Shown: positions 43,796-52,401, counted from the first letter of the stretch. The stretch is 54,874 nt of DNA from Halococcus salifodinae DSM 8989 (GCF_000336935.1 NZ_AOME01000051.1:334720-389593); one strand, 5' to 3'. A program made the numbers and translations. The notes: generated from the sequence alone by a model not told the origin.

Positions 43796-44308
43796 ATGAC
43801 GGGTCGCTACGCGTTCGAGGGGACGGAGCCCGACATCGATCCCGCTGCCCACGTCAGTCACGGGGCGACGCTGGTCGGTGACGTCGCGGTGGGCGCGCAC
43901 GCGAGCGTCTGGCCTGGCGTCGTGCTCCGGGGCGACGTCGCGCCCGTCCGGGTCGGCGAGCACTCTCACATCGGTGATAACGCGGTGCTCCACGCCTCGA
44001 CCGCGGGCGATCGAGTGATGATCGGCCACGGCGCGGTGCTCAACGACGCCGTCGTGGAGGACGGCGCGCTCGTGGGGTTCAACACCACCGTGAACTCCGA
44101 CGTCACGGTCGGGGCCGGAAGCATCGTCGCGAGCGGGACCACCGTGCCGGAGGGGTACGACATCCCACCGGAGTCGTTCGTCCGCGGCGTCCCCGCGACC
44201 GTGACTCCGCTCGCCGAGACCACGCTCGATCCCGAAGCGATCTTCGAGGCCCACTCCTCGGGAGCGTACACCGATCTCGCCGAACGCCACGACGACCTCT
44301 TTTCTTGA
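43796..44308 (+). CDS. Gamma-class carbonic-anhydrase-like hexapeptide protein
   Basis: 170 residues, a left-handed beta-helix of hexapeptide repeats with Zn ligands in the expected context: HSHIGDNAVLHAST (His) and MIGHGAVLNDAVV (His). GFNTTVNSDVTVG and VASGTTVPEGY continue the coil, and RGVPATVTPLAE is the cap. Family members include carbonic anhydrases and non-catalytic hexapeptide proteins; activity is not certain. A TATA-like GTTTATTC lies 26 bases before the ATG, so it is probably leaderless. Confidence 0.85.
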   Translation: MTGRYAFEGTEPDIDPAAHVSHGATLVGDVAVGAHASVWPGVVLRGDVAPVRVGEHSHIGDNAVLHASTAGDRVMIGHGAVLNDAVVEDGALVGFNTTVNSDVTVGAGSIVASGTTVPEGYDIPPESFVRGVPATVTPLAETTLDPEAIFEAHSSGAYTDLAERHDDLFS

Positions 44309-44320
44309 TTCTAGCTCGTC

Positions 44321-45028
44321 TCAGGCAGAGGCGTCGACTTCCTCGACGAGTTCCGACGAATCGTTCGCGGGGCTGTTCACGGCGGTCGAGACCGGGTACG
44401 CGCGCATCTCCTCGGCCGGGTACGGTTCGAGAAGTTCCTTCCCGTCGGCCTCGCCAGCGAGCCACTGGCGTTCGCTGTCGGGCGAGAGCACCACAGCCAT
44501 CCGGTCGTGGAGCGGCTCGATCACGGAGTTGGGTTCGGTCGTGACGATCGTGAACGTCTCGATTGGATCAGCCTCGCTGTCGGGTTCGCCGTCGCCGAAC
44601 TCGTCGAGACCCGTCTGTTTCTGTGGGGGATGCCAGCGTTCCCACAGTCCAGCGAGCGCGAACGGTTCGCCGCCGTCGATCGTGACGCGGTAGGGCTGTT
44701 TGCCGGCGTCGGTTTCGGTCCACTCGTAGAACCCGTCGGCGAGCACGAGACACCGCCGGCGCTCGTACGCCTCCTTGAAACTCCGCTTTTCGTCGACGGT
44801 CTCCGCGCGGGCGTTGATGAGGCGGTTCCCGATACTCGGGTCGTCGGCCCATCCTGGGATCAGTCCCCACTGGAGGTGGTCGATGGTCTCGGGCGCGTCG
44901 TTCGTGATGACCGGTAGCTTTTGGCCGGGTGCGGCGTTGTACCGTGGCTCCAGCGACCGTCTGGTGGTTACACTGAATCGGTCTTCGAGGGTGTCTGGTG
45001 GCGTGAAGATGGTGTAGCGTCCGCACAT
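44321..45028 (-). CDS. SRAP domain protein (YedK/HMCES-like)
   Basis: 235 residues. It begins MCGRYTIF, so the conserved Cys2 becomes the N-terminal residue after Met removal and can form a thiazolidine bond with abasic DNA. The conserved PRYNAAPGQKLPVI, GLIPGWADDP, LINARAETVDEKRSF, ADGFYEWTET (catalytic Glu) and PLHDRMAVVL (His) are all present. The protein protects single-stranded DNA abasic sites. It converges with the hexapeptide gene by 12 bases. Confidence 0.92.
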   Translation of the reverse strand: MCGRYTIFTPPDTLEDRFSVTTRRSLEPRYNAAPGQKLPVITNDAPETIDHLQWGLIPGWADDPSIGNRLINARAETVDEKRSFKEAYERRRCLVLADGFYEWTETDAGKQPYRVTIDGGEPFALAGLWERWHPPQKQTGLDEFGDGEPDSEADPIETFTIVTTEPNSVIEPLHDRMAVVLSPDSERQWLAGEADGKELLEPYPAEEMRAYPVSTAVNSPANDSSELVEEVDASA

Positions 45029-45181
45029 ACTCGAACCACGCTACCAGCGTGAATAACGCCATCGGCCCCCAACTCGTTCGCCTCGGTTCGCGACAGAGAG
45101 GCCCTTCCCGAAAGCGACGGTCGTGCGCCGTCCGTGCCAGTTCGGGGGAGGGCTATACTCGCGCCGGCCGTGGGTTCTCTC

Positions 45182-46087
45182 ATGCAGATTGATCGGCGGG
45201 CGTTCCTCGCGAGCGCCGTGGCGGCCGGCGCGCTGGCCGGCTGTCTCGGTAGTGGTGGGGGGACCGGTGGAAATGGTGATGAGAACGGAAGCGATACCGG
45301 GGGCGCTGACGACGGAAACGACAGTGGTACGGCGAGTACGACGGCTGGCAGCCAGGCGAGCGGCACGACCGCATCCGGGTCGACGAACGCTACTGGGTCG
45401 ACGAACGCTACTGGGTCGGGACGATCCACGTCGTCAGGTGAATCCACGTCGAACGGCAACGGGTCGTCGACCACTGTCGGATCGGCAACGAACGGGACGG
45501 CCACCGGAACGCCACCAGCCGCGAGCATCGACCATCCGGCGGTCGCGGCGCTCGCGGGCCAGCCGTACCGCGGTCCGACGCCTGGTGCGGCCCCAGGCCT
45601 GATCGTCGCCTTCGAGGACCCCTCGTGTACGAACTGCGAGCGGTTCAACACCGGCACGCTCCCGACGCTCGAAGCGGAACTCGTCGAACCCGGCGAGGCG
45701 ACCTACGTCTATCGGAACTTCCCGTATGCCTACGAGTGGGGCAAGCCCGCGATGCAGGCGCTCGAAGCCACCGACGCCCGGAGCGAGGCGGCGTTCTGGG
45801 AGCTGAAGACCCACTATTTCGAAACGCAGAGTGAGTTCTCGAACTCGAACGTGCTCGACCGGACCCAAGAGTTCCTCGCGAGCGAGACGGATCTCGACGC
45901 CGCGGCGGTCGTCGCGGACGCCGAGGCCAAAAAGTTCGACGCGGCGGTCCAGCGCGACATCGACGCCGGCGAGAACGCTGGCGTGGTGAGCACGCCCACC
46001 TTCTATCTCTTCCGTGACGGCGAGTTCCTGACCGAGATCCGGGGTGCACAGAGCTACGACGTGTTCGAGCAGGCGCTAGGGGTCTGA
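45182..46087 (+). CDS. Tat-exported DsbA-like lipoprotein
   Basis: 301 residues. It starts MQIDRRAFLASAVAAGALAG and has a Cys directly after, giving both a twin-arginine motif (Arg-Arg) and a lipobox (LAGC). The region up to about residue 115 is a Ser/Thr/Gly/Asn linker with a short tandem repeat. The thioredoxin-like domain has the redox motif FEDPSCTNCERF and a cis-proline context in VVSTPTFYLFRDGEF. It would be an oxidase or isomerase anchored outside the membrane. The membrane-protein gene after it begins two bases later. Confidence 0.85.
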   Translation: MQIDRRAFLASAVAAGALAGCLGSGGGTGGNGDENGSDTGGADDGNDSGTASTTAGSQASGTTASGSTNATGSTNATGSGRSTSSGESTSNGNGSSTTVGSATNGTATGTPPAASIDHPAVAALAGQPYRGPTPGAAPGLIVAFEDPSCTNCERFNTGTLPTLEAELVEPGEATYVYRNFPYAYEWGKPAMQALEATDARSEAAFWELKTHYFETQSEFSNSNVLDRTQEFLASETDLDAAAVVADAEAKKFDAAVQRDIDAGENAGVVSTPTFYLFRDGEFLTEIRGAQSYDVFEQALGV

Positions 46088-46088
46088 G

Positions 46089-46688
46089 ATGGCGGCGACT
46101 CGCTCGATCCGACTGCCGACCCGAGCGCGCGACTGGCGACTGATGGCCCGTACTGCGAGGCTGGTCGTCACTATCCCGCTGTACGCCGCGATCGCGCTCG
46201 TCGCCGCCGTGTGCGGGCTGACGCTGTTCGTGCTCTCACAGAACCTCCCGCTCGCGGAGTTCATCGTGACGAGTTCGTTGCCGCTCGACAGCCGACTGAT
46301 CATCCTCGCCGAGCAGTACCCCTTCATCGGGACGAACTACGGCACGCTTCAAGGTGTGCTGCTCGTCGTGACCGCAGTGCTCGTCGGGGTGAACGTCGCG
46401 ATGGTGATCTACCATCTCCGCGAGCACGCGCTCTCGGCCGCCCAGGGCACCACGAGCGTCGCGGGCGTCGTGCTCGGCACGCTCGGTGCGGGCTGTGCGG
46501 CCTGCGGCTCGGCGGTGCTCGCGGGCGTGCTCTCGCTCTTTGGCGTCACGGCGTCGCTCGCCGTGCTGCCGTTCGACGGCCTGGAGTTCGCTGCGCTCGC
46601 GCTGGTGGCGCTCGTGTTTTCGGTGTTCTGGCTCGCACGCGGAATGCGCGGCGGTGAGATCAACGGCTGTCCGGTCGAGCTCGACTGA
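46089..46688 (+). CDS. Membrane protein with CAAC motif, partner of the DsbA-like protein
   Basis: 199 residues with about four hydrophobic segments (about 20-55, 85-110, 125-150 and 155-185). The conserved-looking CAACGSAVLAGVLSLFGV lies in the third and forms a Cys-x-x-Cys pair at a membrane face. A late single Cys (NGCPVELD) is present. The gene follows the thioredoxin-like lipoprotein by two bases, so it may hand electrons to or from that protein, as DsbB/CcdA-type proteins do. No family name can be given. Confidence 0.6.
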   Translation: MAATRSIRLPTRARDWRLMARTARLVVTIPLYAAIALVAAVCGLTLFVLSQNLPLAEFIVTSSLPLDSRLIILAEQYPFIGTNYGTLQGVLLVVTAVLVGVNVAMVIYHLREHALSAAQGTTSVAGVVLGTLGAGCAACGSAVLAGVLSLFGVTASLAVLPFDGLEFAALALVALVFSVFWLARGMRGGEINGCPVELD

Positions 46689-46755
46689 GCTACGGCGGGA
46701 CAGTGTGCGAGTGGGGTTCGAGGCCGGGCTCGGAACCTGTTTCGAGGACTGACCG

Positions 46756-47055
46756 ATGGCATACGCTCGCGGCATGGTCGTGAAGCGTCCCGATTTGTTC
46801 GGCTCACACAGTCACTGACCGTACGTCTGTTTGAGCGACGATACCCATCCATTCAGCGAAGAGGAGGCGCTCTACGCCGCGGTGACGACCACACGGCGCT
46901 CGGTGGCGATCCCGTTGGCTGACGATGACTTCACGACCGGCGGTCTCGACCACGAGAGCTACGTCAACCCGTGGACCGTCACCTCGGTTCGACACGCCGA
47001 CATCCGGACCGAGGCGGTCGCTCGGGAAGCAGCCGGCTACCTCGGCGTGCAGTGA
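46756..47055 (+). pseudogene. MazF/PemK-type toxin gene with in-frame TGA
   Basis: ATG 46756 opens MAYARGMVVKRPDLFGSHSH, the usual N-terminus of haloarchaeal MazF/PemK proteins, then meets TGA at 46816-46818. After it, in the same frame, the protein goes on as PYVCLSDDTHPFSEEEALYA and VAIPLADDDF, ending at TGA 47053-47055. One base change (CGA to TGA) would explain the break. Without the N-terminus the RNA-binding groove would be incomplete. A TTG at 46831 could start a shorter product. No antitoxin gene is next to it. Confidence 0.7.
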
Positions 47056-47162
47056 GGTGGCGTTCCGTCGCCGTAGCACACAATACGTCTCTGTCCATCT
47101 CGTCAAACGTGACTGACGGGACGGAATACACGTTCCGACGGCTCTGAACCGTTTGGCCGCAA

Positions 47163-47170
47163 GTATAAAT
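47163..47170 (+). promoter_or_regulatory. TATA element
   Basis: GTATAAAT is a strong TATA match about 65 bases before ATG 47231, so the transcript probably has a leader of about 35 bases. Confidence 0.6.
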
Positions 47171-47230
47171 CGGAGAGCGCCGTACCCGAGGCCAGTCGGC
47201 CGGACGCCGGACCGTCAGCCCTCCAACATC

Positions 47231-47623
47231 ATGTCGGACGCATCGCCCGATCCGTCGTTCGAGATCCCCCACCCGCCGGAGCGACGCTATTCTCGCCACG
47301 ACGGCCTCGAATACGGCGGTGGGACCGTCTTCTCGCTGACACCCGGCGACGACATCGGGAACGACGAGTTGAACGCGCTTCTCGTGGGCGTACTCGACGG
47401 CGAGGCGTACACCTACGGCGACTGGTTCGACCTGCCGATGGCGCTGTACCTCGTCCACGACACCGAGACCGGCGACGTGTTTCGTGCGGCCGTTCGAGAC
47501 GGGACCATCGAGTTCCACGTTCTTCCCGAGACCGATCCTGCGGGGCTGCGCGGGCTCTACCGCCGGTTGTGTGCGGTGAGTGACGCGACGTGGCGCGTCG
47601 AACGCCGAACCGACGCCGAGTGA
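47231..47623 (+). CDS. Haloarchaeal hypothetical protein
   Basis: 130 residues. The sequence is acidic and aromatic-rich (GGGTVFSLTPGDDIGNDELN, then YTYGDWFDLPMALYLVHDTE), with a C-terminal LRGLYRRLCAVSDATWRVER. No cysteine motif or membrane segment is seen. The pattern suggests a single folded cytosolic domain. The family is not recognised. It is followed by the ornithine cyclodeaminase gene, which has its own TATA element. Confidence 0.65.
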   Translation: MSDASPDPSFEIPHPPERRYSRHDGLEYGGGTVFSLTPGDDIGNDELNALLVGVLDGEAYTYGDWFDLPMALYLVHDTETGDVFRAAVRDGTIEFHVLPETDPAGLRGLYRRLCAVSDATWRVERRTDAE

Positions 47624-47702
47624 GTTCGGCCTCACTCGCACCCACGACGCCAACACTCGCGGCACCCGCAACCGACTTATTCACCCCACGGTATCCCCGA
47701 CT

Positions 47703-48986
47703 ATGACCGTTTCGCGCGAGGTCGAACTCTCGGGCCACATCATCGACTCGGGGATGATGCAGGCGTGTTTCGGCGCGATCATGGATCTCGGGGGATCGTT
47801 CGAGGTCGAGGAGTTCCAGATCGGCCGGAGCGAAGTCGAGGAGTCCTACGCCCGGCTCACCGTGTTCGCCGAGGACGAGGCCGAACTCCGCTCGATCGTC
47901 CACGAACTCCATCAGAACGGCGCGAACCCCTCCCATCCGGTGGATGCGAGCCTCGAACCCGCACCCGACGACCAGGTCGTCCCGCCCGACTTCTACTCCA
48001 CCACCAACCACCCGACCGAGATCCGCTACGATGGCGAGTGGCTCTCCGTCGACCGGATCGAGATGGACTGCGCCGTCGTGGTCGAGGAGGGAGCCGGCGA
48101 CGGGGACGATGTGGATGGCGACACTGGTGGTGACGACGCGGGCGGCGACGGTGGGCCACGCGCGTACACGAAGGTGTTGAACGGGATCGAGGCGGGCGAT
48201 CTGGTGGTCACCGGCGAGACCGGGATCCGGGTCCGCCCGCCCGAACGCCCGCGAGACAAGGAAGGTGCGTTCGGGTTCATGCAGGGCGGGGTTTCCTCGG
48301 AGCGCCCCTCCGAATCGACCATCACGAAGGTCGCCGAGGCGATCGCCGAGACCAAGCGCGAGGGCGGGTCGGTCCTTGCCGTGTGCGGACCGGCACTGAT
48401 CCACTCCGGCGCGCGAGAGGACCTCGCTCGCCTCGTCCGCGAGGGGTACGTCGACATGCTCTCGGCGGGCAACGGATTCGCGGTCCACGACCTCGAACGC
48501 GATCTGTACGGCACTTCCTTGGGGATGGATACCGAATCACTCGACCACCCGCGAAAGGGCCACAAACACCACATCTACACCATCAGCGAGATCATCCGCG
48601 CCGGCGGAATCGAGGAAGCGATCGACGCGGGGCTGGTCGAGTCGGGTGTGATGTACGAGTGTGTCGAAAACGATCGTCCGTACGTGCTCGCGGGCTCGAT
48701 CCGCGACGACGGCCCGCTGCCCGACACGATCACCGACGCCGTCGAAGCCCAGAACGCGATCCGCGAGCAGGCCCACGAGGCCGACCTCGTGCTCATGCTC
48801 TCGACGCTGCTCCATTCGGTCGCGGTCGGGAACTGTTTGTCCTCGACGACGCGGGTGATCTGCGTCGACATCAACCCCGCGACCGTGACTCAGCTCCTCG
48901 ATCGAGGCAGCGCCCAGGCGGTCGGGATGGTGACCGACATCGGGACGTTCGTGCCGATCCTCGCCGAGCAGTTGCTCGACGAGTGA
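47703..48986 (+). CDS. Archaeal-type ornithine cyclodeaminase (LOR/SDH-like, TIGR00300 family)
   Basis: 427 residues. The N-terminal LOR/SDH-like domain (LSGHIIDSGMMQACFGAIMD) and the C-terminal Rossmann part (VLAVCGPALIHSGAREDLAR, then LSAGNGFAVHDLERDL and VGMVTDIGTFVPILAEQ) match the family shown in methanogens to convert ornithine to proline with NAD. A run of about 25 Gly and Asp residues (about 130-155) interrupts the usual link between the domains. It is probably a flexible loop. The TATA-like ACTTATTC 25 bases before the ATG suggests a leaderless transcript. Confidence 0.82.
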   Translation: MTVSREVELSGHIIDSGMMQACFGAIMDLGGSFEVEEFQIGRSEVEESYARLTVFAEDEAELRSIVHELHQNGANPSHPVDASLEPAPDDQVVPPDFYSTTNHPTEIRYDGEWLSVDRIEMDCAVVVEEGAGDGDDVDGDTGGDDAGGDGGPRAYTKVLNGIEAGDLVVTGETGIRVRPPERPRDKEGAFGFMQGGVSSERPSESTITKVAEAIAETKREGGSVLAVCGPALIHSGAREDLARLVREGYVDMLSAGNGFAVHDLERDLYGTSLGMDTESLDHPRKGHKHHIYTISEIIRAGGIEEAIDAGLVESGVMYECVENDRPYVLAGSIRDDGPLPDTITDAVEAQNAIREQAHEADLVLMLSTLLHSVAVGNCLSSTTRVICVDINPATVTQLLDRGSAQAVGMVTDIGTFVPILAEQLLDE

Positions 48987-49132
48987 GCACCGGAGTGGTT
49001 GCGGTAGCGGTGCGGCGGCAGAGCGGACCGAGCGCCCTGCGTTCGTGGTCCGAAAACCGAAGATTTTCGAACGACAGCAAACGGTGGGTGAGGAGTCGCA
49101 AAGGTTTAGCGGGCGGGTACGCTACCGCGAGC

Positions 49133-49597
49133 ATGGCGGACTGTCCACTCGCCGACGAATGTCCCAGCTTCTCCGAGCGGGTCGCCGGGATGGGGTGTCA
49201 ACACTACGGTAACCGGGGTGGTGCGGAGTGGTGCAACCACTACAGCCAGCCCATCCGCGAACTCAAATCCCAACCCGTGCAGATCGGCGAGGAGCTCATC
49301 GTCGACGTGACGGACATCCACGAGAGCGGAGCCGGCGTTGGTCGGACCGACGACGGGTTCATCGTCTTCGTCGACGGCGTGCTCCCCGACGCACGCGCCC
49401 GGGTGAAGGTCACCAAAGTCCGTTCGAACCACGCTCGCGCCGACGAACTCGAACGTCTGCCGATGGACGACGAAGACGAGGAATCGGGCGACGTGACGGA
49501 CGGCGAAACCGACGACGATGACGACGAAAACGGCGGCGACGACAGGCCGAAGCGCCGCCAGCGGCTGGGGAGTCGGGAGAACTTCTGGGGCGGGTAG
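49133..49597 (+). CDS. TRAM-domain RNA-binding protein
   Basis: 154 residues. The N-terminal 40 residues hold a cysteine cluster (MADCPLADECPSFSERVAGM, then a CQHYG and CNHY pair) that may bind zinc. A TRAM domain follows at about 50-108 (EELIVDVTDIHESGAGVGRT, then ARVKVTKVRSNHARADEL). The tail is strongly acidic and then basic (RPKRRQRLGSRENFWGG). Haloarchaeal TRAM proteins are RNA-binding regulators or chaperones. It lies between the cyclodeaminase and DUF7091 genes. Confidence 0.82.
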   Translation: MADCPLADECPSFSERVAGMGCQHYGNRGGAEWCNHYSQPIRELKSQPVQIGEELIVDVTDIHESGAGVGRTDDGFIVFVDGVLPDARARVKVTKVRSNHARADELERLPMDDEDEESGDVTDGETDDDDDENGGDDRPKRRQRLGSRENFWGG

Positions 49598-49639
49598 GAC
49601 GGTTCGGCGACCGAGTGGACAGCTTTTCTCGACGCGGTT

Positions 49640-49912
49640 TCACCACGTCTCGACGGTGCCCTCGCGGACGTCTTCGAGACAGCCTTCGCAGTCGGGATGG
49701 CCAGCCTCGAAGCAGTCGGGGACGTAGCCGTCGAGCATGACGGTGCGCTTCTGGGCGTGTCGACGACACACTATTTTGGCGTGTTCGTCGTAGGGTCCCT
49801 CGGCGTCGGCGCGTTCCTGACCGCGGCTGTAGGCGCGCTTCGCCGCCGCGAACCGCCGCCCCGCTGCACGCGCGGTCGCCCCGAGGAACCCGCTGCGCCC
49901 CTCGTCGCTCAT
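49640..49912 (-). CDS. Small cysteine-containing haloarchaeal protein (DUF7091-like)
   Basis: 90 residues. It starts MSDEGRSGFLGATARAAGRR and has a helical basic N-terminus. A zinc-like arrangement follows: CRRHAQKRTV, then CFEAGHPDCEGC near the end. The pattern matches a haloarchaeal family labelled DUF7091 of unknown role. It is read on the strand opposite to its neighbours and starts about 140 bases before the rpa start, so the two promoters face apart. Confidence 0.72.
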   Translation of the reverse strand: MSDEGRSGFLGATARAAGRRFAAAKRAYSRGQERADAEGPYDEHAKIVCRRHAQKRTVMLDGYVPDCFEAGHPDCEGCLEDVREGTVETW

Positions 49913-49987
49913 GGGTTCGATTGCGCGGCGCGCTACAAAGGCCCGTCGGCTGCGCCGGGGGTTCACTTTCACCTCGCTCGCGGAACT

Positions 49988-49994
49988 TTTTATA
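49988..49994 (+). promoter_or_regulatory. TATA element of the rpa operon
   Basis: TTTATAC with flanks, about 60 bases before ATG 50055, the only A/T-rich box in this gap. It implies a leader of about 35 bases. Confidence 0.55.
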
Positions 49995-50054
49995 CCATCG
50001 GGGGCCAACCCACGTGTGTCTCCCACCGAAAACAAAGCGGAGACAGGAACACCA

Positions 50055-51293
50055 ATGACGGACGTACAACAGCACGCAGAGCAGATACACGACCAGTTTT
50101 CGGATACGCTAGACATCACCGTCGCGGACGTCGAGGAGCGCCTCGACACCCTGGTGAACGAGTACAAGGTCCCCGCGGAGGAGGCCCGCCGGAGCGTCAC
50201 CAGCAGCTACCTCGACGAGGCCGGGATGGACAGAGACGAACTCGGTGGCGAGAGCGAGGAACGCACCCTCGAGACCATCGCCGCGCCCGAGGAGTGGGTC
50301 GATATCACGGTGGAGGTGCTCCAGCTCTGGGAGCCCCGCAGCGAGTCGATCGCTCAGGTCGGTCTCCTGGGTGACGAGACGAGTACGATAAAGTTCACCG
50401 CGTGGGCGACCTCCGAACTGCCCGAACTCGAAGAGGGATCGGTCTATCGGCTGGAAAACGTGGTGACCGACGAGTACGAGGGCCGCTTTTCAGTAAAGCT
50501 CAATCGAACGACGACGATCGAGGAACTCGACGAAGAGCTCGACGTGCCCGAGTCGGGCGGCGACAGCGAGGACCGCGAGATCGGTGCGATCGATGCGCCC
50601 GAGGAGTGGGTGAACGTTACGGCGAAGATCACTCAACTCTGGGACCCACGCAGCGAGTCGGTCGGCCAGGTCGGCCTGCTCGGCGATCCCTCCGGCACTC
50701 TCAAGTTCACCAAGTGGGCGAAGTCGGATCTCCCCGAACTCGAAGAAGGGTCGGTCTACCGGCTGGAAAACGTGGTGACCGACGAGTACGAGGGGGATTT
50801 CTCGATCAAGCTCAACCGGACGACGACGATCGAGGAGCTCGACGAGGAGATGGAGGTCGGCGACGACGCCATCACCGTGGAGGGCGCGCTGGTCGATATC
50901 CAGCGCGGCAGCGGTCTCATCAAGCGGTGTCCCGAGGAGGGCTGTACGAGAGTGCTCCAGAACGGCCGGTGTAGCGAGCACGGCGAGGTCGAGGGCGAGT
51001 TCGACCTCCGGGTGAAGGCCGTGATCGACGACGGCAACGCGGTCCACGAGACCATCTTCGATCAGGAGGCGACCGAGGAGCTCGCCGGCATCTCGCTGGA
51101 CGAGGCGAAGGAGATGGCGATGGACGCGCTCGACACCTCCGTGGTCGCCGACGAGATCCGAGAGGAGGTTCTCGGTGGGTACTACCGCGTGGAGGGCCCC
51201 ACCCTCGGCCGGTACGTGCTCGCGAACGAGTTCGAGCGACTCGGCGGGCCGACGGATGCCGAGGAGACGCTGATCAAAGCGAGGTCGCTCTAA
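50055..51293 (+). CDS. rpa: Replication protein A, duplicated OB fold with zinc finger
   Basis: 412 residues. It binds single-stranded DNA in replication and repair. An N-terminal helical segment is followed by two almost equal OB folds: residues of about 77-160 and 181-264, both opening APEEWV and sharing VGLLGD, then LPELEEGSVYRLENVVTDEY. The zinc finger CPEEGCTRVLQNGRCSEHGE follows near residue 295. The C-terminal OB/dimer segment ends KARSL. The stop overlaps the RPAP start as TAATG. Haloarchaea carry rpa1, rpa2 and rpa3; which paralogue this is cannot be settled here. Confidence 0.92.
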   Translation: MTDVQQHAEQIHDQFSDTLDITVADVEERLDTLVNEYKVPAEEARRSVTSSYLDEAGMDRDELGGESEERTLETIAAPEEWVDITVEVLQLWEPRSESIAQVGLLGDETSTIKFTAWATSELPELEEGSVYRLENVVTDEYEGRFSVKLNRTTTIEELDEELDVPESGGDSEDREIGAIDAPEEWVNVTAKITQLWDPRSESVGQVGLLGDPSGTLKFTKWAKSDLPELEEGSVYRLENVVTDEYEGDFSIKLNRTTTIEELDEEMEVGDDAITVEGALVDIQRGSGLIKRCPEEGCTRVLQNGRCSEHGEVEGEFDLRVKAVIDDGNAVHETIFDQEATEELAGISLDEAKEMAMDALDTSVVADEIREEVLGGYYRVEGPTLGRYVLANEFERLGGPTDAEETLIKARSL

Positions 51294-51886
51294 TGAGTGG
51301 AGCACCCACCCGTGAGGTCGCCCAGCGCGTGTTCGCGAGGGAGTTCAACGACGGCAGCGAGACGTTCAAGGAGAGCGACGAGGAGCGCGCGCCGGTCTAC
51401 CTCCTCCTCCCGACGGGCGAGCGCGCGAACCGGATCTTCTTCGTGGGCACGCTGACCGAGACCGAAGACGTGGGTTCGGATTCGGAGTACTGGCAGGGCC
51501 GCGTGGTCGATCCGACGGGCACGTTCTACGTGTACGCCGGCCAGTACCAGCCCGAGGCCGCGAGCGCGCTTCGGGAAATCAATCCTCCGGAGTACGTCGC
51601 AGTGGCGGGCAAACCTCGAACGTTCGAGACCGACGACGGCGAGACCAACGTCGCCGTTCGTCCGGAATCGATCACCGTGGTTGACGATGCCGCCCGCGAC
51701 CGCTGGGTGGTCGAGGCCGCCGAGCGGACGATCGAACGGATCCAGGCCTTCGACGACGACACCAACGAGTACGCCCGGATGGCGACCGAACGCTACGATC
51801 TGCCGGTCGAGAACTACCGACGCGCGGCGGTGTCGGCGCTCGAAAGTCTGGAGGAAGACGACGAGGTCGCGGTCGACGCTGACTGA
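51293..51886 (+). CDS. RPA-associated protein (COG3390)
   Basis: 197 residues. Starts MSGAPTREVAQRVFAREFND and contains an OB fold (VYLLLPTGERANRIFFVGTL, then RVVDPTGTFYVYAGQYQPEA). Known from Haloferax to be encoded with, and to act together with, an RPA subunit in ssDNA binding. The overlap TAATG with rpa indicates a shared transcript and coupled translation. Length is normal. Confidence 0.9.
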   Translation: MSGAPTREVAQRVFAREFNDGSETFKESDEERAPVYLLLPTGERANRIFFVGTLTETEDVGSDSEYWQGRVVDPTGTFYVYAGQYQPEAASALREINPPEYVAVAGKPRTFETDDGETNVAVRPESITVVDDAARDRWVVEAAERTIERIQAFDDDTNEYARMATERYDLPVENYRRAAVSALESLEEDDEVAVDAD

Positions 51887-51984
51887 CGCGGCGTCGATCC
51901 GCGGCTCGTTTTCGGCCTGCCGGACCGCCAGTGCCAGCGTCTGACAAAGGGTTAAGTCGACGGGGGCGAAAGACGCGTATCCAG

Positions 51985-52401
51985 ATGGGCAACAAGAACA
52001 AGACGATCTCGTTTCGGGTGAACGAGGACGCCTTCGAGACACTCCGCGAGATCGCCGAGGAGCGCGATATTTCCCTTTCGGCGGTGTTTCGCAACTACGT
52101 CGACATGCTGGTTGCCCACGACGGCCAAGTGCAGGTCGTCCCCGAGCACGAGGTCGACGACGAATCCACAGAGAGCGGGTCGAGCTTTCCGCCGAAGGTC
52201 GAGGTGCCCAAAAGCTACGTCCGCGAGCACGAGCGCCTCGAACTCGAAGCCGAACATCTCCGCGATCAGCTCGATGAGCACCGGCGGTACGTCACCCAGT
52301 TGAGTCAGCGTCTCGAAGAGGAGGAGGGCGGCGAGGACGTGATCCAGCTCGAAGAGCTCGACGACGAGGTCGACAGCGAAGAGCCGTTCAAGTTGGGTTA
52401 G
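51985..52401 (+). CDS. Ribbon-helix-helix regulator with coiled coil
   Basis: 138 residues. The N-terminal RHH domain (TISFRVNEDAFETLREIAEE, then SLSAVFRNYVDMLVAHDG) would bind DNA as a dimer. From about residue 85 a long charged coiled coil follows (EHERLELEAEHLRDQLDEHR), ending in an acidic tail. The layout recalls the longer RHH proteins linked to cell-cycle control in haloarchaea, but the neighbourhood (RPA) does not confirm that. It ends four bases into the convergent gene. Confidence 0.75.
   Translation: MGNKNKTISFRVNEDAFETLREIAEERDISLSAVFRNYVDMLVAHDGQVQVVPEHEVDDESTESGSSFPPKVEVPKSYVREHERLELEAEHLRDQLDEHRRYVTQLSQRLEEEEGGEDVIQLEELDDEVDSEEPFKLG

Noticed and set aside
45380-45415. Two copies of an 18-base repeat considered as a CRISPR or regulatory array
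   Set aside because: It encodes the repeated Gly-Ser-Thr-Asn-Ala-Thr linker of the lipoprotein. Only two direct units exist, without spacers. No CRISPR array was seen anywhere in the window.
46816-46818. TGA in the MazF-like frame read as selenocysteine
   Set aside because: No SECIS-like structure or Sec machinery is known in haloarchaea; a CGA to TGA mutation in a dying toxin gene is simpler.
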